Position numbers and translations under genes: made by a program
From: Drosophila miranda
Lineage: Eukaryota > Arthropoda > Insecta > Diptera > Drosophilidae
Direction: 5' to 3'
NCBI RefSeq assembly: GCF_003369915.1
Contig: NC_046676.1
Location: 5,952,001 to 6,016,000 of the forward strand
DNA: 64,000 nt
Shown here: piece by piece, positions 50,656-62,636 of the stretch
Position numbering within the stretch: position 1 is the first letter of the stretch
How the letters are laid out: each line of letters begins with the position of its first letter
Notes under the pieces: generated by a model
Told to the model about the DNA's origin: nothing
The model's input: only the letters and a program-made list of their open reading frames with translations
The model's database searches: none

Positions 50656-51186
50656 TTCTCCGAATTATCCCAGTTAAACAAATTTAAATTGGCTTTTGCT
50701 TGTATTGATTTTATTTATCAATAAGTTTCTAATTTTTTTTGTTTTTTGAACTCTATATCAAGTGATAATTGTAATTTACACTGATTTATTCTTTATTTCT
50801 TCGACATTATATCAAAGTTCTAGTGCACATTTTTCATATGCATGCTTAAACAAATACTGCACCCTTGCAGGGTGTTTAAATTTGGTACCCCACAGAAGGA
50901 AGCATTCCCTAAACAACAACCCTGATGGATTTAGCCATGTAGGTCTGGCAAAACAAGGAAATAATCCAATGGTAACAGATTTTCAGATCTAAGTAGATAA
51001 ACCATTATTTATGGGTCGTTGAACCGCAAAGGGTGTATAAACTTCGGCGCGCCGATGTCATATTTCCTGAATTTTTAATAAAAGAATAGAATAGACATTT
51101 AAATAAGCTACACAAGTTATGGTTTAATCAAAAATTTACTTCTTAAATAATAATTGGTTGTTACCAAACCTAATTGGTAAATATAC
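50656..51186. other. TBPH 3' flank
   Basis: AT-rich non-coding sequence that includes the 3' UTR of the minus-strand TBPH gene. No gene is seen. Confidence 0.6.
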
Positions 51187-54100
51187 TCAAAGAAAATTGG
51201 ATTTCTCCACAGAATTCTGGGAGCTGCTTTGATTTGACCAACCAGCGTTACCAGGTGCACAGCCATTCTGTAATATAGAGAATAAAAATAAATTATTTGT
51301 ATTTGTGGATATCATTTGAATGGGAAACTAACCTGTTGGTCGTTACAAGTAGAGTTGTCGGCTTTAATCATTCCACCAGGTCCTGGATTATTTGGGTTAT
51401 TTGATCCTTTTCGACCGCCATAGTTGTTGGCGTTGTGGCCGCCGTTTTGAGCCATCCACGATAAAAAATTTCCACCCTGAAAAGTAACTGAGAGAGTTTT
51501 TTGTTTGAAACAATGATAGAGTGTAGAAGGCTTGCCTGCTGGTCCTGGTTTTGATTTTGCAGCTGATTGCCCACAAGGCTCCACTGATTCAACGCAGCAG
51601 CAACCAAAGCAGGGTTGATCGGCAATGAGTTTAAATTAAGTCCGACCCCCAAAGGGTTGTTCATGTTCTGTCCTTGGTTGGACGAGCTCGATCCTTGCGA
51701 ATTAATGCCTAATGCTTGTAAGTTAGGCATGTCCAAGGGTCCCCTGTTCATCCAGCCGCCACTGCCTACGTTTCCATTGTGGGGCTGGTTCATTCCATGA
51801 AAGTTTCTATTGTAGGGAGCGCCACCATCCTGACGGTGCCCACCACTAGCGTGATTACTACTGTTATTATGGTAGCCCCCACCCGCATTGCCACCCATTC
51901 CGTAATGTCCGCCCATTCCGTAACCACCACTGGCATTGTTGCTGTGACTGTGACTGTGACTATTGGCGATAATCGGGTTCTCACCACCGTGTGCATTGTG
52001 TTGATTATTACCTCTGTGTTGCCCACTTCGGCCAGGATGTGATGACATGTGATTGCCTTGAGGATGATACGAATGCATGCCATAACTGTTGCCAGAGCTG
52101 TAGTTGTAGTTCTGTCCTTGATGGCTTCTGCTCTGCTCGGCTTTAGGGGCGGCATTCGAAACATGAACTGATACACCTATAGAAGTCACAAAGCTTTTCT
52201 GTTATCGCAATAGTTGTCTTTGCCTCGCGCAAACGTTGCTCTTACCTTTAATTATATGATCCTCTCCACACAGCGATTGGGCTACATCCGGATCGAAAAA
52301 TGTGACAAAGCTAAAGGCCCGAAATGGTCGGGGTATAAACACATCGGTAACCTCTCCAAACTTTGAAAAATATTCGCGCAAGTCATCTGAGTTGATGTCC
52401 TCTGTACAGCGACCAACGAAGACTTTGCATGGCACCTGGTGACCTACCCCCTAGAAGATAATTTTTTTTAGTTTAAAACTCGACCCAGCTAGTATATAGT
52501 ACACGCTTATAAGCTTTCTTTCATCTCCTATAAAACTTTTCTAATAAACATAATTAAAAAATCAAAATTACTTTTAGTTTTCTAACCTACAATAGACTAT
52601 AAAAATGTTTATCATAAGCATTTTTCATTTCAAATATATATTTTATGATCGATTAAACCTTAAAATCATAAATAAGGGCTGGCCAAAATAATAAGTACAG
52701 CAATTCTCCAAAGCGAAAAACTAAAAGCGTTTCAAATTTTTTACACTTTTTTCTTATAATTTACAATCTTTTAATAGTATCCTATATAGCCACACTTATT
52801 TTGAATGATTTTGGCCATTCTTCTTGGCATACTAGCAATAAGTTTGCGGCAAGTCTCCACTGGAATCTCATACCACGTTTTTTGCACAAATTCTCCACAA
52901 TTATTTTTCTTTTCGAAAAGAATTTTTACCAATTCGACGTTTTAAGTCACCCCAAAGGTTTTAAAATGGGTTTAAGTCAGGAAACTGACTTAGCCAAGCC
53001 AGAACGTTTACATTTTTTCCCGTAAACCAAGCGTTCACCACCTTTGAGGTGTGCTTTGGGTAATTTTCCGTTAGAAAGACCCATCTTAAGGGCATGTTTT
53101 CCTCAGCTTAAGGTTGTATAATGACTGTCAATATGTTTTTATACCCGAATTGGATCACATGATCAGTTATGCGATGTACCGGCTCAACGCCATGCCAAGA
53201 AAAATGGCCTCAGATACCTATACATCGGTCTCCGTTCTTAACCATTTTCTTTGTGTACCGGAAGTCGAATTCTTTGCCTTTGGGTCGTTGTATACATCTT
53301 TTGGAGTCATTATCAAAAAGATTTATTTTTGTTTCATCTCTCAATAATATATTATTCCACTTCTAAGACCCATCTGACCCAGACCATGCGAAATGATTTT
53401 CAACGACTTTTTGCATCATCTTCAAAATTTTTACTCGGAGTAAGGGAACTTTTCGGACTATACGTCCTGTTATGTCTATATATTGAAGTCTCCGACGAAC
53501 CATCAGACCTGATTTTTCTTTGCCAATTTGAGCGGATATGGCCTTGGAAGACATGAACTGATCCTTTTTTGCAAGACTGATTATGCGGGTGTCCGTTGTT
53601 TGTAAAGATTTCTTCTTCCATCCTCGATTTTCAATAACCACTTTAGATATTAAAGCATTCTGAACAAAAAATTCCGAGCGTCCAAGACTTTTCGCAATTT
53701 CCCGGAGAATTTTCCTTTCTTTTTGAAGACTTATGGAAAACTTCTTTTCTTCAGGAGTAGGGCCTAACTAAAGAATTTTTTTAAACTCTCATGTACTTAA
53801 ATATGAGAGAACTCAATAAAAACCAACAATCCTTTGACCAAATCCTTATCTAATCCTTCAAAATTTATAAATAACACCAGTGTACTTATTATTTTGGCCA
53901 GACCAAAAATGCCCATTCAGCAAAAATGTATGCATAGACTTTACTAAGATGGTTCCCCACTTTAATTTTTGATTTAAATAATTGGCAAGACTGTAACACT
54001 TCCGAATATAAACAATTGGCATCAATACATTTACAAACATTCGAGCTATTCCATAACAAACTAGCACGACACCGATGTACTTATTTTTTTGGCCAGTAGT

Positions 54101-54739
54101 GTATGTCTGGATCTGTATATACCTTTGAATTTGGAACTTTCACCTCACACCAGCGCCCATCGATGAGGTGACGATTAGAGAGTACGCGCATCTGGGCGTC
54201 GTACGAACCGAAACGTACAAATCCAAAGCCTTTTGACTGTCCCGACTTGACATCCTTCTTTATCTGCGCCATTAGCACTTCTCCATAGCTCTCAAAGTAT
54301 TCTCTCAAGCTATCCTCAGTTGTTTTCCACGGGAGTCCCAGAACAATGAGGTCAGTGCACCGTAGTCGCGTTTCAATGCGTTTCGTTTTGGCTGTTGAAT
54401 TTTCTAAATTGTCGTCGCTTTTGCGTTTATTTTCTGTGAGAGGGAATTGGCTCCGATAAAAGCTAGTTTTAACGAATACAATGTTGTATTTGGTTTACCT
54501 TTGGGGAACACACAAAAATAAATGTATTCTCCCCACCCGGAATCGACACTTGGCGGAAATAGTCGGCCCTCGTTTGACCGTACGCCTCGCACGGCTTTGG
54601 TGTCCATGTTGCGATACTTGAGGCCGCAGGAGCCTGGAAACTGTGCCTGCAGGGTCGACAGAAGTAATGTGCCATCTTCCTCAGCCGGCAGCTCGATGGG
54701 CTCGTCACCCTCCTCCTCCGACACTTGAACAAAATCCAT
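51187..54739 (-). CDS. TBPH: TBPH, TDP-43 orthologue RNA-binding protein
   Basis: Six minus-strand coding exons: 54739-54499, 54433-54123, 52450-52246, 52176-51536, 51476-51333, 51267-51187, in phase, 540 aa (about 531 in D. melanogaster). N-terminal oligomerisation domain (residues 1-78); basic NLS region (NKRKS...KTKR); RRM1 ([23 protein letters not shown]1 KGFGFVRF); RRM2 ([15 protein letters not shown]); a long Gly/Asn/Gln/His-rich prion-like tail with a conserved [14 protein letters not shown] segment and terminal EKSNFL. It regulates splicing, RNA stability and transport, chiefly in neurons. Two oddities: the intron after exon 4 (51477-51535, 59 bp) has a GC donor (CAG|GCAAGC), and the intron after exon 2 is 1672 bp because of a Tc1 element. 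Confidence 0.94.
52675..54101 (-). mobile_element. Degenerate Tc1/mariner element in TBPH intron
   Basis: Ends carry inverted GGCTGGCCAAAATAATAAGT / ACTTATTTTTTTGGCCAG-type repeats, with further inner copies near 52795-52815 and 53882-53902. Flanking TA dinucleotides fit Tc1 targets. The minus strand still encodes pieces of transposase: the paired-like HTH ([30 protein letters not shown] at 53641-53450) and DDE-region fragments with stops and frame changes down to 52800. The multiple internal terminal-repeat copies suit an IR/DR-type Tc1 (Paris/S-like, inference). It is dead. Its edge lies about 20 bp from the TBPH 5' splice site at 54122. Confidence 0.82.
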
Positions 54740-55680
54740 AATAACTATGGCTTCTTTGAGTAACTCTAAAATGACAAGAAAGTTAATCCAACATTCTGCG
54801 TAAGCGGTTCACTTGTCGCTCTATTCTTGATCCATCATTCAATCAACTGAAGCATCCCACTTGGTAATATACTCGTACATATTCAGATCAGACTCTATCT
54901 ATGCTACATACATTACACGAAATGCACTCATTCGATTCGTCTCATACTTTCTTTCAAAATAAACCAAACAAACAAACAAACAAACCATTTAATGCTCAGA
55001 GATTCAAATCAAAGAAAAGGAATTATAAATGCCTTAGAAAAAGTGTACTTTTTGTAAGATCTCTCTATGACAATAAACGCTAGCATGTTTTCTATTCGAC
55101 AAAAAAAAATGAAAATATCGATTCATGAAAATTGAATTAGATAAAAACAAATTGGCATAACTGATTTAATAAATAAAGGGTATTTAAATACGATGATTAG
55201 TTGAAGAGTCCTAGGAGGTTATATGTATATGAAAAAAGCAAACATCTCTCTAAACTCAACATTTCAATGGGAAAATTGTGGGAAGGGGATTGTGGCCTAG
55301 AGGAAGCATTATGTACATATGACATGTGGGTACATACATATGTACATATAGCGCATCCTAAATGGTGGTTTGGTTACACAACAATTCTTACACTATTGAT
55401 AGGGGTTAGATGTAACGTAACACCACAGACGTAGTGCCTGTAATATCTGATTTCTGGTAGCACTTGCACACGTAATGTTTTATATGGTATGAATTTGCAT
55501 TTATTCATTCATTAGGCATTCTTTTCACGCTAGTTTTTCGACACAACACACGCCATTTAAATATGCACATCCACTTTCAATTAGTGCGTAATAAATACAA
55601 AGAATATTTACAATTTCATTGTTAATGACTTTGATTTAGTAAATAACACCATATTTCCTTTGATTTGCTGAAAAAATTTT
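54740..55680. other. TBPH upstream region
   Basis: Promoter and 5' UTR side of TBPH. It has a CAAA-type microsatellite (about 54963-54985) and AT-rich spacer. The short ORFs have no known content. Confidence 0.55.
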
Positions 55681-55689
55681 CTTGTATGT

Positions 55690-56220
55690 ATATCACTATG
55701 GCCGCCGCTTATGGATAAGACCCTCAAAAATATACCGTCTCGTTTTAAAAATATACCGAAAATATGCTGACGAAGTCAAGTTCTGTTGTACATATTCCTC
55801 GTTTTTGATATTCCGTCGAATATTACTAGCTATATAGAACATTTAGCCCCGCCATCATAATTTTATACGATTGATGAATCAATTTTCTATTTAACTGGTG
55901 TATTCTTAATACTTGATTTTATTGCATTTTGCGTAAAAAAAGGTTTTAGCGAAGAAGGTCAAACAAAAAACAAGTAGCGAAATAGGTCAATCAAGACAAA
56001 CGAAAAAGGAAATTGCTCAATTGTGATATTCCATTGAATAATGCTGACTAACTAAATCTCTCAGCAATGCCCACATAGTTTTATCCCATTGATGAATAAA
56101 TTTTCTACTAGACTGGATAGTTTTTAATCCTTGCTTTTATTGTATTTATTGTAAAAAAAGGTTTAAACGAAAAAGTTCAACACAAAAAGAGTCGCTATAT
56201 TGCGTGTAAGCCGTAGTATA
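55690..56220. repeat. INE-1/DINE-1-like copy
   Basis: Starts with GACCCTCAAAAATATACCGTCTCG and continues with the family phrases TTGATATTCCGTCGAATATT, TAGCCCCGCC/CACATAGTTTTAT and GTAAAAAAAGGTTT. A second fragment of the same family lies at 56560-56830. Confidence 0.7.
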
Positions 56221-56559
56221 GGCCTTTGTATACCCTATTTTGTTAATTTTATATGAGAGTATAAATATTGATATGAAGATAAAACGTAACTAATAAAGAC
56301 CTTTTCTCAAATTTAGATTTTTTAGACATATTCATGTATATGATGAGTGTTTTGTATATATATCTCGATCCTGATACCTATTCTTGGTCTCTGCAAGAAG
56401 ACAATAAGCTTTAAAATATCGTTGAAATATTGAAAATAATATTAAATAATATTGAATAATATTAAAATATATTGAAAATAAATTGTTTTTGCATGGGATG
56501 ACAAACATATTCACAATTCTATAACATCCATTTCCCCCAGGTTATTACAGATTCTACCC

Positions 56560-56830
56560 GATTCAAATAAATACCAAAATATACGGTCGCATTTCAAAAA
56601 TATACCGTAAATATACTGACGAATTCAAGTTCTGTTATACATATTCCTCGTTTTTGATATTCCGTCGAATATTACCAGCTATATAGCACAATTAGCCATG
56701 CCCACATAGTTTTATACAATTTATGAAAATTTTTCTACTTAACTGGTTTATTCTAAATACTTGCTTTTAATGGATTTCTATATAACGTTGAAAATGAAAT
56801 TTAATAGATTGATGAAACTGGCAAAATATA
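56560..56830. repeat. INE-1/DINE-1-like fragment
   Basis: Shares CATATTCCTCGTTTTTGATATTCC-type and GCCCACATAGTTTTATAC phrases with the copies at 55690 and 59440. It is truncated after about 270 bp. Confidence 0.65.
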
Positions 56831-57559
56831 CCATAATATACCAATATACCATAACCTCCTACCATACCTTCACCTCCCTTAAAATGCGTTCTTTTGGAAC
56901 AGTCGAAACGAAACAAGAATTTTTAAACATTGATATGGTTTTTCTTGCAATAAAATAAATAATTATAGTGTTCCTGAAAGATAAATAATAAAATTGTACA
57001 TTATTACATTATAATTAAATAATTGGTGAACAACAAAAAAACGTCAAGAATGTACGCTCACTGTCTATTTACGTTTCGTTTATTTTTTTAAGTATATATG
57101 TACATATATCACTCAGAGTGGAAATTACTTAATTTTGCTTCATTTATTGTAGCCAAGAAAAATGTTAAGAATATAATTATATCAGGGGTTTTCCTGCTTA
57201 TGTTACAGAACTAAATAGTGTTAATATTCCTCTAAGGACCCAGATCTTTGATACCATATCTACAAGCTACAAGGCCCCAAGAATTAAGATTTGATAAGAT
57301 TTTATAACAATTTATTATAGATTTATTGATCAATAACATTGTTATCACAGCTGAAGACATGCTCTTGTAGTCGGCCTTAACAAAAAGTATCTCTGTATGA
57401 AAAGATGCATTAGTTGTTTTGTGTTTTGAAATATTGATGTTTAAGAAATATGGTTAAAATACACAGACATCAATCATTATATACATATAAATAATAAAAA
57501 AGGCATCGTTGTATTCCACTACAGAAATATTATTGTATTTTCTCGTAATATTAATAAAA
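56831..57559. other. AT-rich spacer, 3' side of Cpes
   Basis: Very AT-rich; it holds the 3' UTR of the minus-strand Cpes. No gene is seen. Confidence 0.6.
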
Positions 57560-58693
57560 TCACAGTGAAATATTACTGCACGCTGTCGAATTAAAAATGT
57601 AGTTCTGTGCCTCCAAAATGTGCATTTCAGTTAAGCAAATTGCAACTAACAATATAATGTAACCGCTATAACGTATCGTTCTCAAAAAGTCCCACAGCTT
57701 GTCGCAAAAAATGCTGAGTAGCACGAGGTGGAGCAATGAGTGTACATTAACAATGCGCCACATCCACGCCACACAAAAGAACCAATTGGACTTGAATACG
57801 TAGTTCTGGCAATGAAGGTACTGACTGCTGCTAACGTCTTCACGCTCCAACATGTTCTGGTAGACGGCTATATAGCGATTCCAAGCAGTCGAACTGAGCA
57901 AGAGTTGTCCCGTAAAGCTGATCACATTTTTGGCCACTTTTCGCGTGGTTGCCTTCATTTTTGGAATCATTGTCGGCTCAGGTGTTTTGGGGTCACTCAT
58001 TGGTATGATCGAGTAGCCCCGTCGAGGCGGGTTGTTTTTCAGGTAAAAGAATATGCCCAGCAGTAGGGCAATGCAGCCGAGTCCATCGCAGAGGCCGTCC
58101 ACATAGTAGCCCGACGTGCCAATTTCGGAGCGCTCCCCCCGAATATGCTTCCTCACTCGGGCCACATGTCCATCCAAATCATCCAAGAAGGTGCGTATCT
58201 GGAAGAGGAGCACGCCCAGTCGTCTGTATCCCAGGCTATCGGATGCCACCAGTTTTCCGGACAAACAAGCCACACCCACATGGAAAAATGATATCATATT
58301 GGGCGTGATGAACGTGGAACGGGAGAATCCAATGACATTGTCGAACATAGTGGCCAGTGGTGCAAACAGGTAGTGGTTCGTGTGGTCCAGCAATATAGCT
58401 TTGACAGTTACATGGCAGAGCGGATTAATATCACAAGATATCCATGTGTGATCTTCATAGGACGGCTCTTTCTCAGCGGTGGGAAGTTTTGTGCTGCTAC
58501 TGTGGTCTGATGTGGCTGCTGGTGCAAGCGGCGATGGTGCAGATATTGTCGAGGTGTTCGTATGGTAATTCCGTTCTATAACATAGTTATGAATCCGCAA
58601 ATAAAGCTCCACATCCATAAAAATGTAGAATATTATCAACAGAAACAGTAGCGTTAATAGTATCTTGCTGACTTGTGAACTGGGCCCAATCAT
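57560..58693 (-). CDS. Cpes: Ceramide phosphoethanolamine synthase
   Basis: Single-exon, 377 aa. An N-terminal membrane anchor (about residues 10-28) is followed by a Ser/Thr/Pro-rich lumenal stalk and the CDP-alcohol phosphotransferase domain. The signature is present as DGHVAR followed by GYYVDGLCD, with a longer gap between the two halves (15 residues after AR) than in canonical choline/ethanolamine phosphotransferases. Several hydrophobic segments follow (CIALLLGIFFYL, LLHLVLLSIF, YIILLVAICL). The enzyme transfers phosphoethanolamine from CDP-ethanolamine to ceramide in the Golgi lumen, making the main insect sphingophospholipid (known for fly CG4585). It neighbours the gbb-bgcn-TBPH group as at cytological 60A. 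It appears intact. Confidence 0.9.
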   Translation of the reverse strand: MIGPSSQVSKILLTLLFLLIIFYIFMDVELYLRIHNYVIERNYHTNTSTISAPSPLAPAATSDHSSSTKLPTAEKEPSYEDHTWISCDINPLCHVTVKAILLDHTNHYLFAPLATMFDNVIGFSRSTFITPNMISFFHVGVACLSGKLVASDSLGYRRLGVLLFQIRTFLDDLDGHVARVRKHIRGERSEIGTSGYYVDGLCDGLGCIALLLGIFFYLKNNPPRRGYSIIPMSDPKTPEPTMIPKMKATTRKVAKNVISFTGQLLLSSTAWNRYIAVYQNMLEREDVSSSQYLHCQNYVFKSNWFFCVAWMWRIVNVHSLLHLVLLSIFCDKLWDFLRTIRYSGYIILLVAICLTEMHILEAQNYIFNSTACSNISL

Positions 58694-59430
58694 GGTGGTA
58701 ATATTTTGAGGTAGCTTTCAATTCTAAATTCCTTTCGAGGTGCTTTCAGGATACAACTGTAACGAGACGAGAAAATTGATTATTAAGGGTTTATAAAGGT
58801 TAAATTGCTTAAATTAATGTTCTATACCGTCACACGAACACATGTACGCTTGTGTGCATGCATGACGACATAACAATTCCAGCGACTTTCATTCTATTCC
58901 TATTCCTATCTATTCTCGGTATTTACGGAAGCCATTAACATGTTGATGGCATGGCCTGAGTATTATGTGGACTTTTCACTGCTTATAACTATTGCCAGGC
59001 AAGTTAACGCTTTTAAAGATACAATAACAAAGATATGTATGTACATACATACATACTATGTGGTTTAATCAATCAAATAAAGCACACACCCGCATGTATA
59101 GGCATGCTTGTGTTTGTATGTATGTATTGACGATAAGTAAACATATGCTATGATGGTTTTAATAACCAATAAATAGGTGCTCAATCGGCTTTGCATAGAA
59201 GGGGAATTGCAAGTTTACTTACCTTCATAGCTCAAAAATAAACTTCCTCTATCAAAACATCCTATCCTTGTTAAACTGTTGTCTTCGCCAAACCAAATGT
59301 TCTATTTTGTTTCGTGAAACTTGTAGATTGACGTTTCGGAAATTCGTTATAGCGCAATAGTTTACATGCGGCAATTAGCAACAAGAACGTATATATATAT
59401 AAATAAAAATAAATATATTTTTATTAATTA
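58694..59430. other. Cpes upstream region
   Basis: Putative promoter side of Cpes, with ATGTATGTACATACATAC-type repeats near 59035-59060. No gene is seen. Confidence 0.55.
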
Positions 59431-59439
59431 TTTTCTTGT

Positions 59440-59960
59440 TCCGAGCAGTGTGACCGCGGATTTATCGTTAAAATATACCGTCCGACCCTAAGAAATATAT
59501 CAAAATATACCGTGTCATTTTTAAAATATACCGTAAATATACTGACGAATTCAAATTCTATTTTACAAATTCCTCGTTTTTGATCTCCGTGGAATATTCT
59601 CAGCTATATAGCAAATTTAGCCATGCCCACATAATTTTATACGATTGTTGAATCAATTTTCTACTTGACTGGCTTGTTTTAAATACTTGCTTTTGTTGGA
59701 TTTAGTCTAAAATAGGTTTTAGGAAAGAAGGTCAAATAAATAAAACGTAATAAAACGTAAGAGAAATATCGTTCCAATTGCTCAATTTCTTTATTCCGTT
59801 GAATAATGCTGCGTAACTAAAACCTTTAGTTCTGCCCACATAATTTTATCCGATTATTGAATCAATTTTATATTTGACTGGCCTCTTCTAAATACTTGCT
59901 TTTATTGGATCTTGTCTAAACAAAAGGTTTCTTGTAGCGAATTGCAATCGATTTAATAGA
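59440..59960. repeat. INE-1/DINE-1-like copy
   Basis: Begins AGTGTGACCGCGGATTTATCG, then ATATACCGTCC, TATACTGACGAATTCAA, ATGCCCACATAATTTTATACG and TTGCTTTTGTTGGATTT phrases common to the other copies in the window. Confidence 0.7.
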
Positions 59961-60104
59961 AGTTGGCTTTTTCTAAAACAGTTAATTTAATTTTTTGATC
60001 GGCCGGGAAGTAGTTATAACGGTTATCTTATTGGGGGCCTTTTTATTGGGGCCGAAACCAGAGCTCATGGATTTTCCTGTTCTGTTAGGCTTCCGCTTCG
60101 CTCC

Positions 60105-60743
60105 TTACCTATCCATGTTCGACACGCATCGAAAGGGACAAACAAAGAAAAAGGCACATATACTGTAATGTAGTTTTTTTATTTTTTCGTTTGAGTTGAG
60201 TTTGAATGGTGTTATAAAATCTGGTTTTCGTTCTTTTGGAAATAATGTTATTATTTCATCTACAAGTTGTCGTGACTTGCACAAGGATAATTTTAAATTT
60301 CGTCTAACGAAAATATCCGTTATTAATTTTCGGAAAGTAATTCTCTCGCTATTTGTTAATGGAGCTTTGCTCTTAATTTTGTTGAGCAAAGTCCTACTGC
60401 TGGCTGCAATGATGATTCCATATATGTTAATTATTAGTGTTGGCTTGGTTGTTGAGACGCTTTCCTTTCTTGGCGTCATTTGCCCATTCCATTTGCCGGG
60501 TTCCATTAAACTTTCCGATTCGAGCCGGGATTCTAGTGGTGGTGAAGCCTTTACGTTGGTATTGGTGGCAGGAGTAGGAGGGCGAGGCGGCATTGGTGGT
60601 GTAATTGCCCGTTCTGCCGGTTTTGCCGGTGATCCTGGGGAGTTTGAGGTTGTTTTTGTATGGGTGTTCGTGGCCACCTCCCCATCAAGCCACTCCCACG
60701 TTGTAGTAGTTGTTGTTGTTGTTGTTGTTTTTACTCTCCTCAT
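60105..60743 (-). CDS. Unrecognised 212-aa ORF with poly-Thr tract
   Basis: Start chosen at ATG 60743; the open frame extends further 5' only from a TTG. The N-terminus is a run of Thr encoded by a GTT microsatellite, then a Pro/Ser/Thr-rich stretch. Residues about 130-195 form a plausible folded domain (ITFRKLITDIFVRRN then LVDEIITLFPKERKPDF), with alternating hydrophobic residues. The stop codon (TAG) is followed by GTAAGG, a good splice donor. It could be a host gene of a small fly-specific family or a transposon-borne ORF; the flanks are repeat-rich. No function assigned. Confidence 0.4.
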   Translation of the reverse strand: MRRVKTTTTTTTTTTWEWLDGEVATNTHTKTTSNSPGSPAKPAERAITPPMPPRPPTPATNTNVKASPPLESRLESESLMEPGKWNGQMTPRKESVSTTKPTLIINIYGIIIAASSRTLLNKIKSKAPLTNSERITFRKLITDIFVRRNLKLSLCKSRQLVDEIITLFPKERKPDFITPFKLNSNEKIKKLHYSICAFFFVCPFRCVSNMDR

Positions 60744-62626
60744 TTTTATATCCGGTAGTAAACGCAACGGTAAGGCTGAGCAACATGTGAATAGTGACGA
60801 CAATTTAGACGATAGTTGTAAGCTACATTTTATCGCACTTTAACGATACATTTTCATTTCACTTGTGCACTTTTTTTTCGCCCATAAACGCAATTATCCC
60901 CTCTAAACACAACAAGGAACACCAATAATTATTATTATAGTAAATTTAGTCGCGCTACAGAGCTTAAGGCCATTAAAAAGAATATTGTTTTTGTTCCAGT
61001 CCCACCTGAACGATAGGTGGCCAGGGCTGAGGGCGACGCGCCATCTAGCGGAAGTCCAGGGAGGCTCGATGGTGTATTGGGACATCGGGGGGAGCTGGAG
61101 CCGTTACTGGGGATATAAGGAAGAGAATAGGATTAGTTATATGTATTAGTAAGGGAAAAGGGGATAAATAGGAGTGAAAATATTAGAAAACGTGGATTGG
61201 ATTATGGAAATCGTGGAGCGTGGACGGAGTAACGTCGAAATTTGAAATTTTGTGCTTAAAACAGAAAGTTTGAAGTGAGTACAGAAAAGGCGGGCGATAA
61301 AATAGGTTGTAATGCAGAAAATGTTACTAACAGCCGGCAAGGAATATAGCCACCAGAACCGGGCCAGAACGTTTCCTGGAGAGGGACACTGGAGTTCGAG
61401 AAAGTCGACTGCAGAGAAGAAGACTGCCCAACGGAACCTGAGTGAGTTCGTTCCAGTTGCGCGTGTGTGAGCCAAGTAGCGCGGGACGTGTGAAGGGGGA
61501 GGGTGAAAGAGGACGATTTAGCTGCCAGGGCGATTCTAGCCACACCGCACGATCGTTGCATCGCCTTCCAGTGCGTGCCACACGTTTGGTCTCATTCACC
61601 AAGTAAAAACCCCGAAACCCTATTCACACACACACACACGCGCACACGTATACACGGACCTATATAAATTTAGGGCTGACCGGCCACGGCCAGCGATCGC
61701 CCACGTCGTTTGAACTTAAAGAAAAAAAACATAATCCGCACTCCAAATACCGTTCCACATTAAATGTTATTTTGTTTTGTGTGTTGTCCTTTATTTAGTA
61801 ATTAGTATTAGCTTAAACCGTTTAACGTAAAATCTTGGCCATTGAAAAAAAATATGTAAAAACACCAACACCTTTCACGAACCTAAATCTGCGATCAGCT
61901 GTTCAGTGCCAGAAGATTAACCCTTAGTGGGTGACGCGGGGGTCCCATCAGTCCACCGTATTTAATCGAGCGATTTGTGGAAAAATATTGTTTATTGATT
62001 ATGTCCCGGGGACCCTTAACAAGAGCTCTTGGTAGGTTAAGTCTCCGTAGGGGCCCGAGTTAAATTAACTCCCGTAAAACTGGATCCACTCATCTACACA
62101 TATTCCATTACGTATGGGTGAGGGTATCCCTGTTGGTTGAACGAAATTTCAGCAGTTATTTCCTTGTTTGCCTTTGTGTCGAACGTTTTGGTGTTCCTTA
62201 GTGGTTAGTGATAATTTTGAGTATAGCTATTTATTAATGAGAAAGATGAAATTGTCAATTTACGATTATTAAAGCTTGGATATATATTGAAGCATGATGC
62301 ATTAAATTTAAAATAGAGGGAGGACGCGTGGCGTAGCCATGGATTAGGCCAGCCGTTACCGTTCCAGCAGAGGGTGGCCAAAATGAACGTTGTGTTTGGT
62401 CACAGGTAGGGCGGGCGCGCGAAGTGATAACACCCAAGCTTCACCCACTTGATAGCCGTCTGTTTATGATTTTCTTTGTTGTTGTTAGGTTGTTGTTAGT
62501 TTTGATGTCCCGAGAAGTAGTATGTCTCCTTTTTTGTCTACATTTGGCGGGCAAGGGGAACTACCCAGCCCTGGGGTCGACAGCTAGCCGGCATTGCCCT
62601 CTGGGAAACAAGCCAAGTGTAACAAA
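60744..62626. other. Probable 5' LTR region of a second LTR element, plus spacer
   Basis: No gene found. The stretch ends in ...GTGTAACA just before a tRNA-Lys-like primer site, so at least its right part is probably an LTR. The left LTR boundary is not identifiable because the other LTR lies outside the window. It contains a CA microsatellite (about 61627-61640). ORFs here are short and overlap on both strands. Confidence 0.4.
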
Positions 62627-62636
62627 TGGCGCCCAA
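62627..62636 (+). promoter_or_regulatory. Candidate primer binding site (tRNA-Lys)
   Basis: TGGCGCCCAA follows ...GTGTAACAAA. Ten bases match the complement of a fly tRNA-Lys 3' end. With the downstream gag-like ORF, this suggests the start of the internal region of a gypsy-type element. Confidence 0.5.

Noticed and set aside
51779-52042. Plus-strand ORF rich in Thr/Val/Ile
   Set aside because: It is antisense of the Gly/Asn/His-rich TBPH tail.
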